Assembly: GCA_019634245.1 (NCBI GenBank)
Contig: JAHQVR010000103.1
Coordinates: forward strand, 1 to 13,886
Length of the DNA stretch: 13,886 nt
DNA from: Gammaproteobacteria bacterium
GTDB lineage: Bacteria > Pseudomonadota > Gammaproteobacteria > Granulosicoccales > Granulosicoccaceae
Reading direction: 5' to 3'
The notes under the pieces: model-generated
What the model was told of the DNA's origin: nothing
Seen by the model: the letters and a program-made list of their open reading frames with translations, nothing else
Databases searched by the model: none
Program-made: the position numbers and the translations under genes
Shown here: one piece after another, positions 7,425 through 13,886 of the stretch
How the letters are laid out: each line of letters opens with the position of its first letter
Position numbering within the stretch: the stretch's first letter is position 1

Positions 7425-8309
7425 CTAGCTCAACGCAACGTGTGGGAATTGATCTACAAAAGTTTGAATGATCGCATTCGCATCTTCAGTTCGCCAAATC
7501 AGATGCGTTTCGATTTGAGGCGGTTCACCAGGGAATGGGAAAAAACTCACCCCTTCCTGACCACGCAGCTTCACCCATTCAGGTACCACAGCAAGGCCCA
7601 ATCCTGCACTGATCATCGCCATACTCGTTTGAGTCTCTTTCACTTCCTGAAGAACATTAGGCTCCAATCCATGACTTCGTAAGTATTCATACACTCGATC
7701 AAAAATAACCGGGCGATGGGAGCGTGCTGAGATAATCATGGGTTCGGTGGCAATCGATGACAGAGAAGGATCAGTCTCCATCGCCAGCGGATGTTGCGAA
7801 TTAACAGCCACAAACAGATGCTCGGCCATGACACGCTTTGAGCTAAACACGTCATTGTCAATGGGCACCTGAGTGAACGCAAGATCAATGGTTCGCCGAT
7901 ACATAGATTGAATGGCTTGACCTGAGAGCATTTCAGTTAACCGAAACTGTACATTAGGGTAGTGCTTACGAAATTTCAGAATGGAATCTGGCAACAGATC
8001 AGCCGTCACCGAATCGATGCAACCTAATTTAATAAATTCTTCGCTGGTGTTGGAAGAACCGCGGGCGGTTGCGACTGCGGTGGCGGCACTGGCTAACGTA
8101 GATCGCGCCTGGGGCAGGAAAGCCTCGCCGGCTGAAGTTAAGCTAACGGCACGCGTCGTGCGATACAGGAGCTGAACACCTAAGTCGTCCTCCAAGGCAC
8201 GAATGTGCGCTGACAGAGAGGGCTGTGTGATATGCATTCTATCGGCCGCTCGGCCAAAATGCAGCTCCTCCGCCACGGCAACAAACATTCTGAGTTGCTT
8301 TAGCTCCAT
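7425..8309 (-). CDS. LysR-family transcriptional regulator
   Basis: A 294-residue LysR-type regulator. The N-terminal winged helix-turn-helix covers residues 1-60, with the helix-turn-helix at about 18-37 (FGRAADRMHITQPSLSAHI) and the linker helix at 60-85; the effector domain with two periplasmic-binding-protein-like lobes follows (about 92-294; MISAGLGLAVVPEW near the end is typical). LysR proteins usually activate a divergently transcribed neighbour in response to a small metabolite. The divergent neighbour here is the AEP-HAD gene that opens the repair operon, across 203 bp, while the sugar-catabolic genes lie downstream of it. Which set it controls is not decidable from sequence. The ATG at 8309 has no clear ribosome binding site. 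Confidence 0.93.
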   Translation of the reverse strand: MELKQLRMFVAVAEELHFGRAADRMHITQPSLSAHIRALEDDLGVQLLYRTTRAVSLTSAGEAFLPQARSTLASAATAVATARGSSNTSEEFIKLGCIDSVTADLLPDSILKFRKHYPNVQFRLTEMLSGQAIQSMYRRTIDLAFTQVPIDNDVFSSKRVMAEHLFVAVNSQHPLAMETDPSLSSIATEPMIISARSHRPVIFDRVYEYLRSHGLEPNVLQEVKETQTSMAMISAGLGLAVVPEWVKLRGQEGVSFFPFPGEPPQIETHLIWRTEDANAIIQTFVDQFPHVALS

Positions 8310-8512
8310 AACTTGTTAATTCTCTGGGTACGAACTTTTTTACTTATAATGGGGGTTATTTCACTCAGACTTCGCACTCACTGTATGGGTATTCCTCAGC
8401 TCAAATATACCCCAGCTAGTCACTATAGCCACTCGACGATCCGGGCAAAACGACAATTCGGTGAATCTACTGGCAATTTTTATCCCAACTTTGCGTGGGA
8501 ATCAGAACTTTA
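8310..8512 (+). promoter_or_regulatory. Divergent LysR/repair-operon control region
   Basis: 203 bp between two divergent genes. It contains a consensus -10 hexamer TATAAT at 8345-8350 on the plus strand without a good -35, which fits an activator-dependent promoter. The hexamer overlaps a short dyad ATAA-N6-TTAT (8346-8359). A second dyad, GGGTAT (8387-8392) and ATACCC (8407-8412), lies about 100 nt before the AEP gene. Either could be a LysR site, though neither fits the T-N11-A core well. No RNA gene is seen. A plus-strand 66-codon frame crosses the whole region and ends in TAATG over the AEP start, but I do not believe it is a gene. Confidence 0.4.
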
Positions 8513-9748
8513 ATGGCCACAAAGCACGAAATTGTTGGTGAAGAGTGGCTCGAAAGAGCATCAGAGTTAGCCGAATGGACCATGGACCATCTGGTTAACC
8601 GTAAAGATGTGTGGGGACAGTACTCAGTTCTGACGCCGACAGAACAGCGAACTCTGAATCGAAGCTACAAAGCGATGACATTGCCGCAAAAAGACAAACG
8701 CGGCAAGGATAGGGTCACTCTCGATAAACTGATCAGACACTACTCCAGCCGCCATCTTCGCAAACCGCAAATTATTGGTCTACACGCTAAAAGCCAGTCG
8801 ACGACCAGCAAATGGTTTGGCATTGATATCGATTGCCACGACACTGAAGCCACCACCGCAGAGGATCATGCGCGCCGAAATCTAAACGCTGCAGTGAGCT
8901 GGTGGCACGAACTGCAAGACATGGGCTACGACCCCTTACTATTGGATTCTAACGGCGCAGGGGGCGGATACCATCTATGGGTTCTTTTTCAGGATCCCGC
9001 TCCCACTGAGGATGTTTATGCTTTTGCCAAATCGTTCACTGAACGCTGGGAGGAAGCGCAACTCGATGAAGAACCGGAGACGTTTCCAAAACGTGTGAAG
9101 CCAGACAGCATTGGCTCCTGGTTTAGGTTACCGGGTTTACATCATACGAATGAACATTATTCCACCGTGTGGAGCGGTGACGAGTGGTTGAGTGATCCGT
9201 GGTTGGCGGGTCACGCAGCGATCGATGTCATTTTGCAGTCTGTCCCAGGCCCTCCTCCACCAATGACATCTGCAATGAGCAATGACACAGGCACCACTAG
9301 CAGACACGAAAAACCTACACATGAAGTCTCCCGTACCGCTCACAATCGTCGTCGCTCTTATGCCCGAACGCAAAAGCCAACAATCTGCATCGATCTTGAT
9401 GGCGTGTTATGCAGTCGAACCTACATAGGTGCTTTGAACGAGTTTGGTGAACCGGTCGATGGCGCACTAGAGTTTACACAAACACTTGCAAAACACGCTA
9501 ACATCATCGTTTACAGTGCTCGGTTCAGCGGGCAATCACCGGAAAAAACCAGGGCACTCAAAGAAGCGATGACCCTATGGCTCGAAGCCCATCACTTTTC
9601 CTTCGACGAAATCTGTATCGACAAAGCCAAGCCTATTGCATCTGCCTATATTGACGATCGCGCGGTCTCCTGCCAACCAGAGATCGCCGGACCCGTAGCC
9701 TTTGAAATTGCCGAAACTGCTGTAATGGAACTCATAAGCACTGAGTGA
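8513..9748 (+). CDS. AEP primase-polymerase / HAD phosphatase fusion
   Basis: A 411-residue two-domain protein. Residues about 1-245 are an archaeo-eukaryotic primase (AEP) domain: the metal-binding GIDID (103-107, D105/D107), the nucleotide-binding histidine in SNGAGGGYHLWV (146-157, H154), and a downstream GSWFRLPG (201-208) like the GNxxRLP element of AEPs in phage and TOTE-type primases. A Pro/Thr/Arg-rich linker covers about 245-288. Residues 289-411 are a HAD hydrolase: motif I DLDGV (D294, D296), motif II serine in VYSAR (S335), lysine K371 or K373, and acidic motif YIDDRA (379-384). HAD domains of this small type include polynucleotide 3'-phosphatases. The expected pairing is therefore removal of a 3'-phosphate plus addition of nucleotides, by analogy with LigD. 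An in-frame GTG at 8495 is an alternative start; neither start has a strong ribosome binding site. First gene of a six-gene unit; 15 bp to the next. Confidence 0.75.
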   Translation: MATKHEIVGEEWLERASELAEWTMDHLVNRKDVWGQYSVLTPTEQRTLNRSYKAMTLPQKDKRGKDRVTLDKLIRHYSSRHLRKPQIIGLHAKSQSTTSKWFGIDIDCHDTEATTAEDHARRNLNAAVSWWHELQDMGYDPLLLDSNGAGGGYHLWVLFQDPAPTEDVYAFAKSFTERWEEAQLDEEPETFPKRVKPDSIGSWFRLPGLHHTNEHYSTVWSGDEWLSDPWLAGHAAIDVILQSVPGPPPPMTSAMSNDTGTTSRHEKPTHEVSRTAHNRRRSYARTQKPTICIDLDGVLCSRTYIGALNEFGEPVDGALEFTQTLAKHANIIVYSARFSGQSPEKTRALKEAMTLWLEAHHFSFDEICIDKAKPIASAYIDDRAVSCQPEIAGPVAFEIAETAVMELISTE

Positions 9749-9763
9749 GAAGCTCTACCTACT

Positions 9764-10396
9764 ATGCCTAGAAGCCTAGAATTTACTGCCCACAATAGTG
9801 TCTTTAGCTGCGTTCTTAAAAAGGTGGATAGGACAAAACTGTATGGTTCCGTCTCTACTGCAACTCACGATCCAGAGGGCCAACCTTGCGAACTAGCCAC
9901 ACTGGCAATTGACGGTCATACGTTAATCCCAAACGGAGGTACTGCTTTAGCCTACTTAAATGCTGATGGTGATTGGCTTTCTCGGAAAACACTGCGGGCG
10001 GTCGATCTTGACGGCCAGGAACTACCCACCGTTGAATCTAGCTTCAAACAAACCATCAGCTTGGAACAGACAGTATCCATAGACACGTTTTTGAATCATA
10101 GCGTTCGACTGATCTATCAGCTCGAACCAGAAATGACGCTGCCAAAGGATGTTCAAACTCAACTAAGGGAAGGAACGATATACCAGTTTCACTTCAGCTA
10201 TAGAGGTGGGGTGGATACCGATCCCGCCTTTATTTTGCAAGGAGAGAACGAAGAATTATGGTTGTTGATATCTGACCAAAACGACATCGAGTATGTGGGA
10301 TTAGAGCAAGCGGCCATTTGTGAGCTTAACTCGCAGTTAGACACCGATGAAACCGAAGAAGACTCAGCCGATGACATCGATTTTGGAATGCTCTAA
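9764..10396 (+). CDS. Unknown protein with acidic C-terminal tail
   Basis: A 210-residue protein I do not recognise. The body (1-190) looks rich in beta structure, with KLYGSV (25-30), the segment DGHTLIPNGGTALAYLN (50-66) followed by DGDWLSRKTLRAVD, and WLLISDQNDIEY (166-177); no catalytic motif stands out. The last 20 residues form an acidic tail (DTDETEEDSADDIDF, 193-207) ending in GML, which resembles in character the protein-recruiting acidic tip of single-strand DNA-binding proteins, although it does not end at the phenylalanine. There is no signal peptide or membrane segment. Its gene lies 15 bp after the AEP-HAD gene and 2 bp before the next gene, so it is probably a dedicated partner of the repair enzymes, for example a DNA- or protein-binding scaffold. 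That role is inference from position. Confidence 0.75.
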   Translation: MPRSLEFTAHNSVFSCVLKKVDRTKLYGSVSTATHDPEGQPCELATLAIDGHTLIPNGGTALAYLNADGDWLSRKTLRAVDLDGQELPTVESSFKQTISLEQTVSIDTFLNHSVRLIYQLEPEMTLPKDVQTQLREGTIYQFHFSYRGGVDTDPAFILQGENEELWLLISDQNDIEYVGLEQAAICELNSQLDTDETEEDSADDIDFGML

Positions 10397-10398
10397 CC

Positions 10399-11097
10399 AT
10401 GCCTGAAATAAACATTAGCGATGCGCGAAATAGAGATGCGGTGGTAAAAGCCGAGGGTGTGCGCCAAACAGAACTGGTGCGCTATATCGGCCCTAAAGAT
10501 CAACCAGCTTCAACTCGGAAGATCCTAAAATCAACCGTCGAACACGATTTGGATCAACTGGCAGAAGACTACGGCGAGTTAGACGCGATTGGGGAAGCGT
10601 TGGTGAGCGGTGATCCGGAAGTGGACATAGAACGTTTCGGTCAGTTTCTCTGGAACGTATCACGTGTCTATGTAAACACAGATGAAGAACTGGTCTTTCG
10701 CGTAGACCAAACAGAAATCGTCAGAAACAATAAGGGCAAGATTGTCAAAAAAAGGCCTCGGGTAGCCGAAGAGGCTAATGTGGTGACAGATCAACCGATT
10801 GCATGGTCGGGCAAAATGATAAAAAAATCTGACGCCATCCGACGCTTCGTCTTTGTTAGCAAGCTTCAAATAGTCCACATTAATGGGCTCACCTATGATT
10901 TTCTATTTGATATGGCCTCGACTCTGGCAGAGTCTGAAAGTTTGATGTTTGTGGGCGCTGGCGCCAAAGGGAAAGACCCTCTCATTTTTCGTCGCGGAAG
11001 CGTCCCCTATCGTGGCTTTTTAGAAGGCCGCATAGACGGGGATAAGTATATCTTGCTGCTGCACCTATCTAATATGGAGCTAAAGGTACCCTCATGA
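10399..11097 (+). CDS. Unknown protein of the repair operon
   Basis: A 232-residue protein with no family I can name and no cysteine. The N-terminal half is mixed charge and mostly helical in appearance (EHDLDQLAEDYGELDAIGEAL, 48-68). The central part is beta-like with a basic stretch NNKGKIVKKRPRV (110-122), and the C-terminal part has alternating hydrophobic strands (RRFVFVSKLQIVHING, 148-163) and closes with RGFLEGRIDGDKYILLLHL (205-223). The basic stretch would suit nucleic-acid binding. It lies between the acidic-tail protein (2-bp gap) and the ligase, whose ATG overlaps its TGA stop (ATGA), which is strong evidence for coupled expression with the ligase. No similarity to Ku is visible by eye, but a functional analogue cannot be excluded. 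Confidence 0.72.
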   Translation: MPEINISDARNRDAVVKAEGVRQTELVRYIGPKDQPASTRKILKSTVEHDLDQLAEDYGELDAIGEALVSGDPEVDIERFGQFLWNVSRVYVNTDEELVFRVDQTEIVRNNKGKIVKKRPRVAEEANVVTDQPIAWSGKMIKKSDAIRRFVFVSKLQIVHINGLTYDFLFDMASTLAESESLMFVGAGAKGKDPLIFRRGSVPYRGFLEGRIDGDKYILLLHLSNMELKVPS

Positions 11098-12557
11098 GCA
11101 CCTTATTGGATGCTGACAAACTCACAGAGATCGTCGACGGGTACTTCACAGGAAGTAGCGATGCGTTGAAAGATGCCACTATCTTACGCGGAGTTCGCAT
11201 GCGTCGACGGCAGTTGAGTCGCATGATGCGTGCTTATGATCCTGCACTCGCGCAAAAGAAGCTGCCTGAAGGTGATTACCATATTTCTAAAAAAATAGAT
11301 GGTGAGTTCACCTGCATCGTTTATCAGTACGGGGAAGTCTTTACGGTAAACCCCGGTGGCACAGTCCGACTCGGAGCTGCGGTACACCATGAAGTGCAAT
11401 CGGTTCTAGACAGTGCTGGTGTGAAATCAGCTATTTTGGGCGCGGAGTTATACGTTCGTAGACCAGATGGTGAGCGACCCCGAGTGCACGATGTAGTTCA
11501 AGTAGCGCGCGCACCGAAACACAAGGAGGATGTAGATACTCTGTGCCTGGGGGTATTCAACATCTACGAGCTGGATGACGAAGACTTATCAATGCGATAT
11601 TCAACAGCGCTAGAGAAAATTCAATCACTATTTGGCTCGAGCGATCGAGTTCACGGCGTAGAGACGTCAACGGGTGACAAAAAGCAGGTTTTTGAACTAT
11701 TTGATCAATGGGTAAACAATGATAACGAAGAAGGGCTGGTGCTTCGAAGCGATAGCCTGGGGGTTTATAAACTTAAGCGCAAACACAACTTAGACCTGGC
11801 CGTGATTGGCTACTCCACTGGAACCGACGATCGAGCGGACATGCTGCACAGTCTATTGCTGGCAATTGCCCGCGCGGACGGAACGTTCCAGATCGTCGCC
11901 CGCTGTGGCGGTGGATTCAGTGACGACGACCGCATGAAGTTGTTAAAACCCCTCAGCAAACTGCACGCTGACAGTGACTACATGGAGGTAAATTCGGACA
12001 AAGTCGCCTACCAAATGATCCAGCCCGGTTTAGTTGCAGAAATTACGTGTTTGGATGTTGTAGCCAGAACCTCTCATGGAAATACCATCGATAAAATGGT
12101 GCTCGAATGGAGCAGCACCGAATCTTGGAACGGATTACGTCGGTTACCACTGTGCAGCATATTATCGCCGCAGTTTGTTCGCTTAAGAGACGACAAAGAG
12201 CCAAACGCTGAAGATATCCACCTATCTCAATTAAGCGACATCACCGATATCCCCGAATCCACTCGCACGGCCATAGATATAGAACTGCCAAAAAGTACGA
12301 TTATCGCCAGGGAAGTCGCCACCAAAGAATTGAAAGGCAACACTATGGTGCGGAAACTCTTGCTTTGGAAAACCAATAAAGAAGACCATTCTAATGACTA
12401 CCCAGCCTACGTTTTACACCTCACCGATTTCAGCCCTAATCGAAAAACACCATTAAATCATGAGATTTGCGTCAGTAATTCAGAAGAACAAATAACGGAC
12501 TTGCTTTCGGTATGGCAAAAAAAATATTTTGTCAGAGGCTGGAAAACTATTGAATAG
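11094..12557 (+). CDS. ATP-dependent polynucleotide (DNA) ligase with C-terminal extension
   Basis: A 487-residue nucleotidyltransferase-fold ligase, which joins 5'-phosphate and 3'-hydroxyl ends through an enzyme-AMP intermediate. Motif I is KIDG (67-70; K67 is the adenylated lysine), motif III GAELY with E118 (116-120), motif IIIa around FNIYEL (155-160), motif IV EEGLVLRS (212-219) and motif V YKLKRK (225-230). The OB-fold follows with motif VI FVRLRDDKEP (361-370), a close match to the RxRxDK motif of DNA ligases, so DNA is the likelier substrate; RNA cannot be excluded. Residues 371-487 form an extra C-terminal region not part of the usual core. There is no large N-terminal DNA-binding domain, making it close in size to the LigC or LigD-ligase type. 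AAGG at 11083-11086 is well spaced for the ATG, and the start overlaps the preceding stop. Confidence 0.88.
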   Translation: MSTLLDADKLTEIVDGYFTGSSDALKDATILRGVRMRRRQLSRMMRAYDPALAQKKLPEGDYHISKKIDGEFTCIVYQYGEVFTVNPGGTVRLGAAVHHEVQSVLDSAGVKSAILGAELYVRRPDGERPRVHDVVQVARAPKHKEDVDTLCLGVFNIYELDDEDLSMRYSTALEKIQSLFGSSDRVHGVETSTGDKKQVFELFDQWVNNDNEEGLVLRSDSLGVYKLKRKHNLDLAVIGYSTGTDDRADMLHSLLLAIARADGTFQIVARCGGGFSDDDRMKLLKPLSKLHADSDYMEVNSDKVAYQMIQPGLVAEITCLDVVARTSHGNTIDKMVLEWSSTESWNGLRRLPLCSILSPQFVRLRDDKEPNAEDIHLSQLSDITDIPESTRTAIDIELPKSTIIAREVATKELKGNTMVRKLLLWKTNKEDHSNDYPAYVLHLTDFSPNRKTPLNHEICVSNSEEQITDLLSVWQKKYFVRGWKTIE

Positions 12558-12560
12558 TCA

Positions 12561-13298
12561 ATGGCAATGAAGCTTCTGAGCTGGAATATTCTCCAGGGTG
12601 GAGGTAGCCGCGTGTCAGAGATAATCGAACACATCCGGCAACAAAACCCAGATACCGTCTGTTTGCAAGAATTCCGGCACGGAAAATCCAAAACACCAAT
12701 TATTACAGCACTTAATGAGCTAGGTTTAGAACACCAATACTCGCCCATAACGGAGCTGGCCCGTCAGAATTCATTGCTCATTGCATCGCGCCACGAGCTC
12801 AGTGAGCGCTCGGTCCTATTTCAAGACAACAAAGGTCAGGTCCATGCGATAAACGTTAAGGTCGCCCTGGCAGACAACGTTATGTTAGATCTCATCAACG
12901 TACATCTGCCCCATAAGAGAGCGCAATTACCGGTCTTTGAGGCCTTGTTCAAGCACACTCCACACTCACTATCGAGTTGGTCCCTGATAATTGGGGATAT
13001 GAATTGCGGAATTCCTTTTGAAGACTCTGATACCCGCACTTTTCAGAACACCCACCTTTTCCAGTCATTGCTAAAACAAGGTTGGATAGATGCCTGGCGT
13101 AGTCGTCATCAGAAAAAAAAGGAGTTCTCATGGATAAGCACGCAAAAACATAACGGTTATCGATATGATCATGCACTGGCGAGCAAACCTCTTAATGATC
13201 ATATCCAAACTATTCACTACAACCATAGCGTTCGAGAGTCAAAAATCTCTGACCACTCCAGCTTAGAACTCGAAATAAGCGATCGTTCACGACAATGA
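12561..13298 (+). CDS. Endonuclease/exonuclease/phosphatase (EEP) family nuclease
   Basis: A 245-residue member of the EEP superfamily (exonuclease III, AP endonuclease, TDP2, DNase I type). Catalytic positions are all present: N9 in LSWNILQ (6-12), E37 in CLQEF (34-38), H115 in INVHLP (112-117), D146 and N148 in GDMN (145-148), D203 in YRYDHALAS (200-208), and the terminal D231-H232 in ISDHSSL. It is therefore expected to be an active Mg2+-dependent phosphodiesterase. Members cut AP sites, remove 3'-blocking groups, or hydrolyse 5'-tyrosyl-DNA, RNA or phosphoinositides; motifs alone do not separate these. Without a signal peptide and 3 bp after the ligase gene, an end-cleaning role in nucleic-acid repair is the natural inference. 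The stop overlaps the start of the 2H phosphoesterase gene (ATGA). Confidence 0.88.
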   Translation: MAMKLLSWNILQGGGSRVSEIIEHIRQQNPDTVCLQEFRHGKSKTPIITALNELGLEHQYSPITELARQNSLLIASRHELSERSVLFQDNKGQVHAINVKVALADNVMLDLINVHLPHKRAQLPVFEALFKHTPHSLSSWSLIIGDMNCGIPFEDSDTRTFQNTHLFQSLLKQGWIDAWRSRHQKKKEFSWISTQKHNGYRYDHALASKPLNDHIQTIHYNHSVRESKISDHSSLELEISDRSRQ

Positions 13299-13828
13299 CC
13301 CCACAAAACCACTGTTCCTTGTGGCTAATGCCCGACCAAGCCAGCGTAAAAAAACTAAACGCATCGATTATCTCGGCCGCGACCAAGCTAGGAACACCCG
13401 TTTTCAACCCACACCTAACGGTGCTGGGCGATTTGCCCCACAATAGCGATGACGTTACCAAGCGGTGTTCGGAGTTCATGTTTCCTACACTCGACGCAAC
13501 AGTGACTCAAGTGAGCACATCGCCCCAGTTTTTCATGGCTTTATTTCTTGAGCTAGATGTAAGCGACCAGTGGCGTACTCTTCAAACAGCACTAGGCAAA
13601 TCACTTTCTGAAAAAGCTGCTCCGTTTCGTCCGCATATCAGCATTGCCTATGGGAGAAATTTGTCGGTTGAACACATCTACGAGGAGCAAGAGAAGCTGA
13701 AAGCCGATTTCATCGGCAAGGAAATAAGCTTCGAGTCACTCGCTGTTGTCGCATCCTCACATCAACTACCCATCGATCAATGGCAGTTATTACAAACGTT
13801 CAAATTGCATTTAAGTGACGTGAGGTGA
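13295..13828 (+). CDS. CPDase-like 2H phosphoesterase
   Basis: A 177-residue member of the 2H phosphoesterase superfamily. The two catalytic H-x-T/S motifs are H40-L-T42 (FNPHLTVLGDL, 38-47) and H114-I-S116 (FRPHISIAYG, 111-120). The start CSLWLMPD (7-14) and the spacing recall the CPDase branch, known from eukaryotic cyclic phosphodiesterases that open 2',3'-cyclic nucleotides and ADP-ribose 1'',2''-cyclic phosphate, rather than the LigT/ThpR branch. The expected reaction is hydrolysis of a 2',3'-cyclic phosphate to a phosphomonoester. As last gene of the operon, overlapping the EEP nuclease gene by 4 bp, it would prepare ends for the HAD phosphatase or ligase. Such cyclic phosphates arise on RNA, which hints that RNA or ribonucleotide-containing ends are substrates. 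The 2H call is firm; the branch assignment is moderate. Confidence 0.82.
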   Translation: MTPQNHCSLWLMPDQASVKKLNASIISAATKLGTPVFNPHLTVLGDLPHNSDDVTKRCSEFMFPTLDATVTQVSTSPQFFMALFLELDVSDQWRTLQTALGKSLSEKAAPFRPHISIAYGRNLSVEHIYEEQEKLKADFIGKEISFESLAVVASSHQLPIDQWQLLQTFKLHLSDVR

Positions 13829-13830
13829 TT

Positions 13831-13877
13831 CCCACCGATCACTCTCGCGCAGCTGAGGTGCTCGAATGACCGGTGGG
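13831..13877. repeat. Inverted repeat just after the operon
   Basis: CCCACCGATCA (13831-13841) and TGACCGGTGGG (13867-13877) pair over 11 bp with one G-T wobble, around a 25-nt loop. It starts 2 nt after the last stop codon of the repair operon. No T-run follows within the window, so a classical rho-independent terminator is not shown; a 3' stabilising hairpin, a protein-binding site, or the operator of the next gene beyond 13886 are alternatives. Confidence 0.45.
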
Positions 13878-13886
13878 TGACTTTCA

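Noticed and set aside
8313..8513. A 66-codon plus-strand frame upstream of the AEP-HAD gene, ending in TAATG over its start
   Set aside because: It starts at a TTG or at an ATG within the TATAAT region, has no ribosome binding site at any start, and its translation has no recognisable motif. It overlaps the expected promoter. The TAATG overlap is attractive, so conservation in relatives could reverse this.
8513..9748. TOTE conflict system or prophage replication primase
   Set aside because: The AEP motifs resemble that group, but no helicase, transposon-related or phage gene is adjacent, and the neighbours are repair enzymes.
8513..13828. Classical Ku/LigD NHEJ operon
   Set aside because: Ligase and AEP domains are on separate proteins, the phosphatase is HAD-type rather than the LigD phosphoesterase fold, and neither unknown protein shows Ku-like features by eye.

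Overview
The window reads as ordinary bacterial chromosome: dense, mostly intact genes on both strands, no rRNA, tRNA, CRISPR, insertion sequence or phage structural gene that I can see. The protein families and moderate base composition suggest a proteobacterium, possibly a marine or environmental gammaproteobacterium; this is an inference from general appearance, not from a marker gene.

Left part (1-2613). A small VOC-family protein and a carboxymuconolactone-decarboxylase-like protein lie on the minus strand. The second is divergent from a large acidic Vps62-like protein. The gap between those two holds a perfect 11-bp inverted repeat that looks like an operator, and a good ribosome binding site that points at a 4-codon mini-ORF rather than at the Vps62 start. 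Positions 1-169 hold nothing I can identify.

Middle part (2646-8309). A sugar or sugar-acid catabolic locus: a GMC flavoprotein oxidoreductase directly abutting an enolase-superfamily (mandelate racemase subgroup) dehydratase on the minus strand; divergently, a class I (DeoC/LacD-like) aldolase and a PfkB sugar kinase on the plus strand. Oxidase/dehydrogenase, dehydratase, kinase and aldolase are the four steps of a De Ley-Doudoroff type route (sugar to aldonate or lactone, to 2-keto-3-deoxy acid, to its phosphate, to C3 products). A LysR regulator follows, convergent with the kinase.

Right part (8513-13828) is the most interesting. Six plus-strand genes with 15-bp or smaller gaps, two of them overlapping as ATGA, form a likely operon: (1) an archaeo-eukaryotic primase (AEP) domain fused to a HAD phosphatase domain, (2) an unknown protein with an acidic C-terminal tail, (3) an unknown lysine/arginine-containing protein, (4) an ATP-dependent polynucleotide ligase with a C-terminal extension, (5) an endonuclease/exonuclease/phosphatase (EEP) family nuclease, (6) a CPDase-like 2H phosphoesterase. 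Together these supply nucleotide addition, 3'-phosphate or cyclic-phosphate removal, end trimming and sealing. That is a complete toolkit for nucleic-acid break repair, functionally parallel to Ku/LigD end joining but with no recognisable Ku and with the activities on separate proteins. The CPDase-like gene leaves open that RNA is the substrate. The divergent LysR gene shares the upstream region and may regulate the operon. I know of no named system with exactly this set, and the two unknown proteins are its best candidates for new components.
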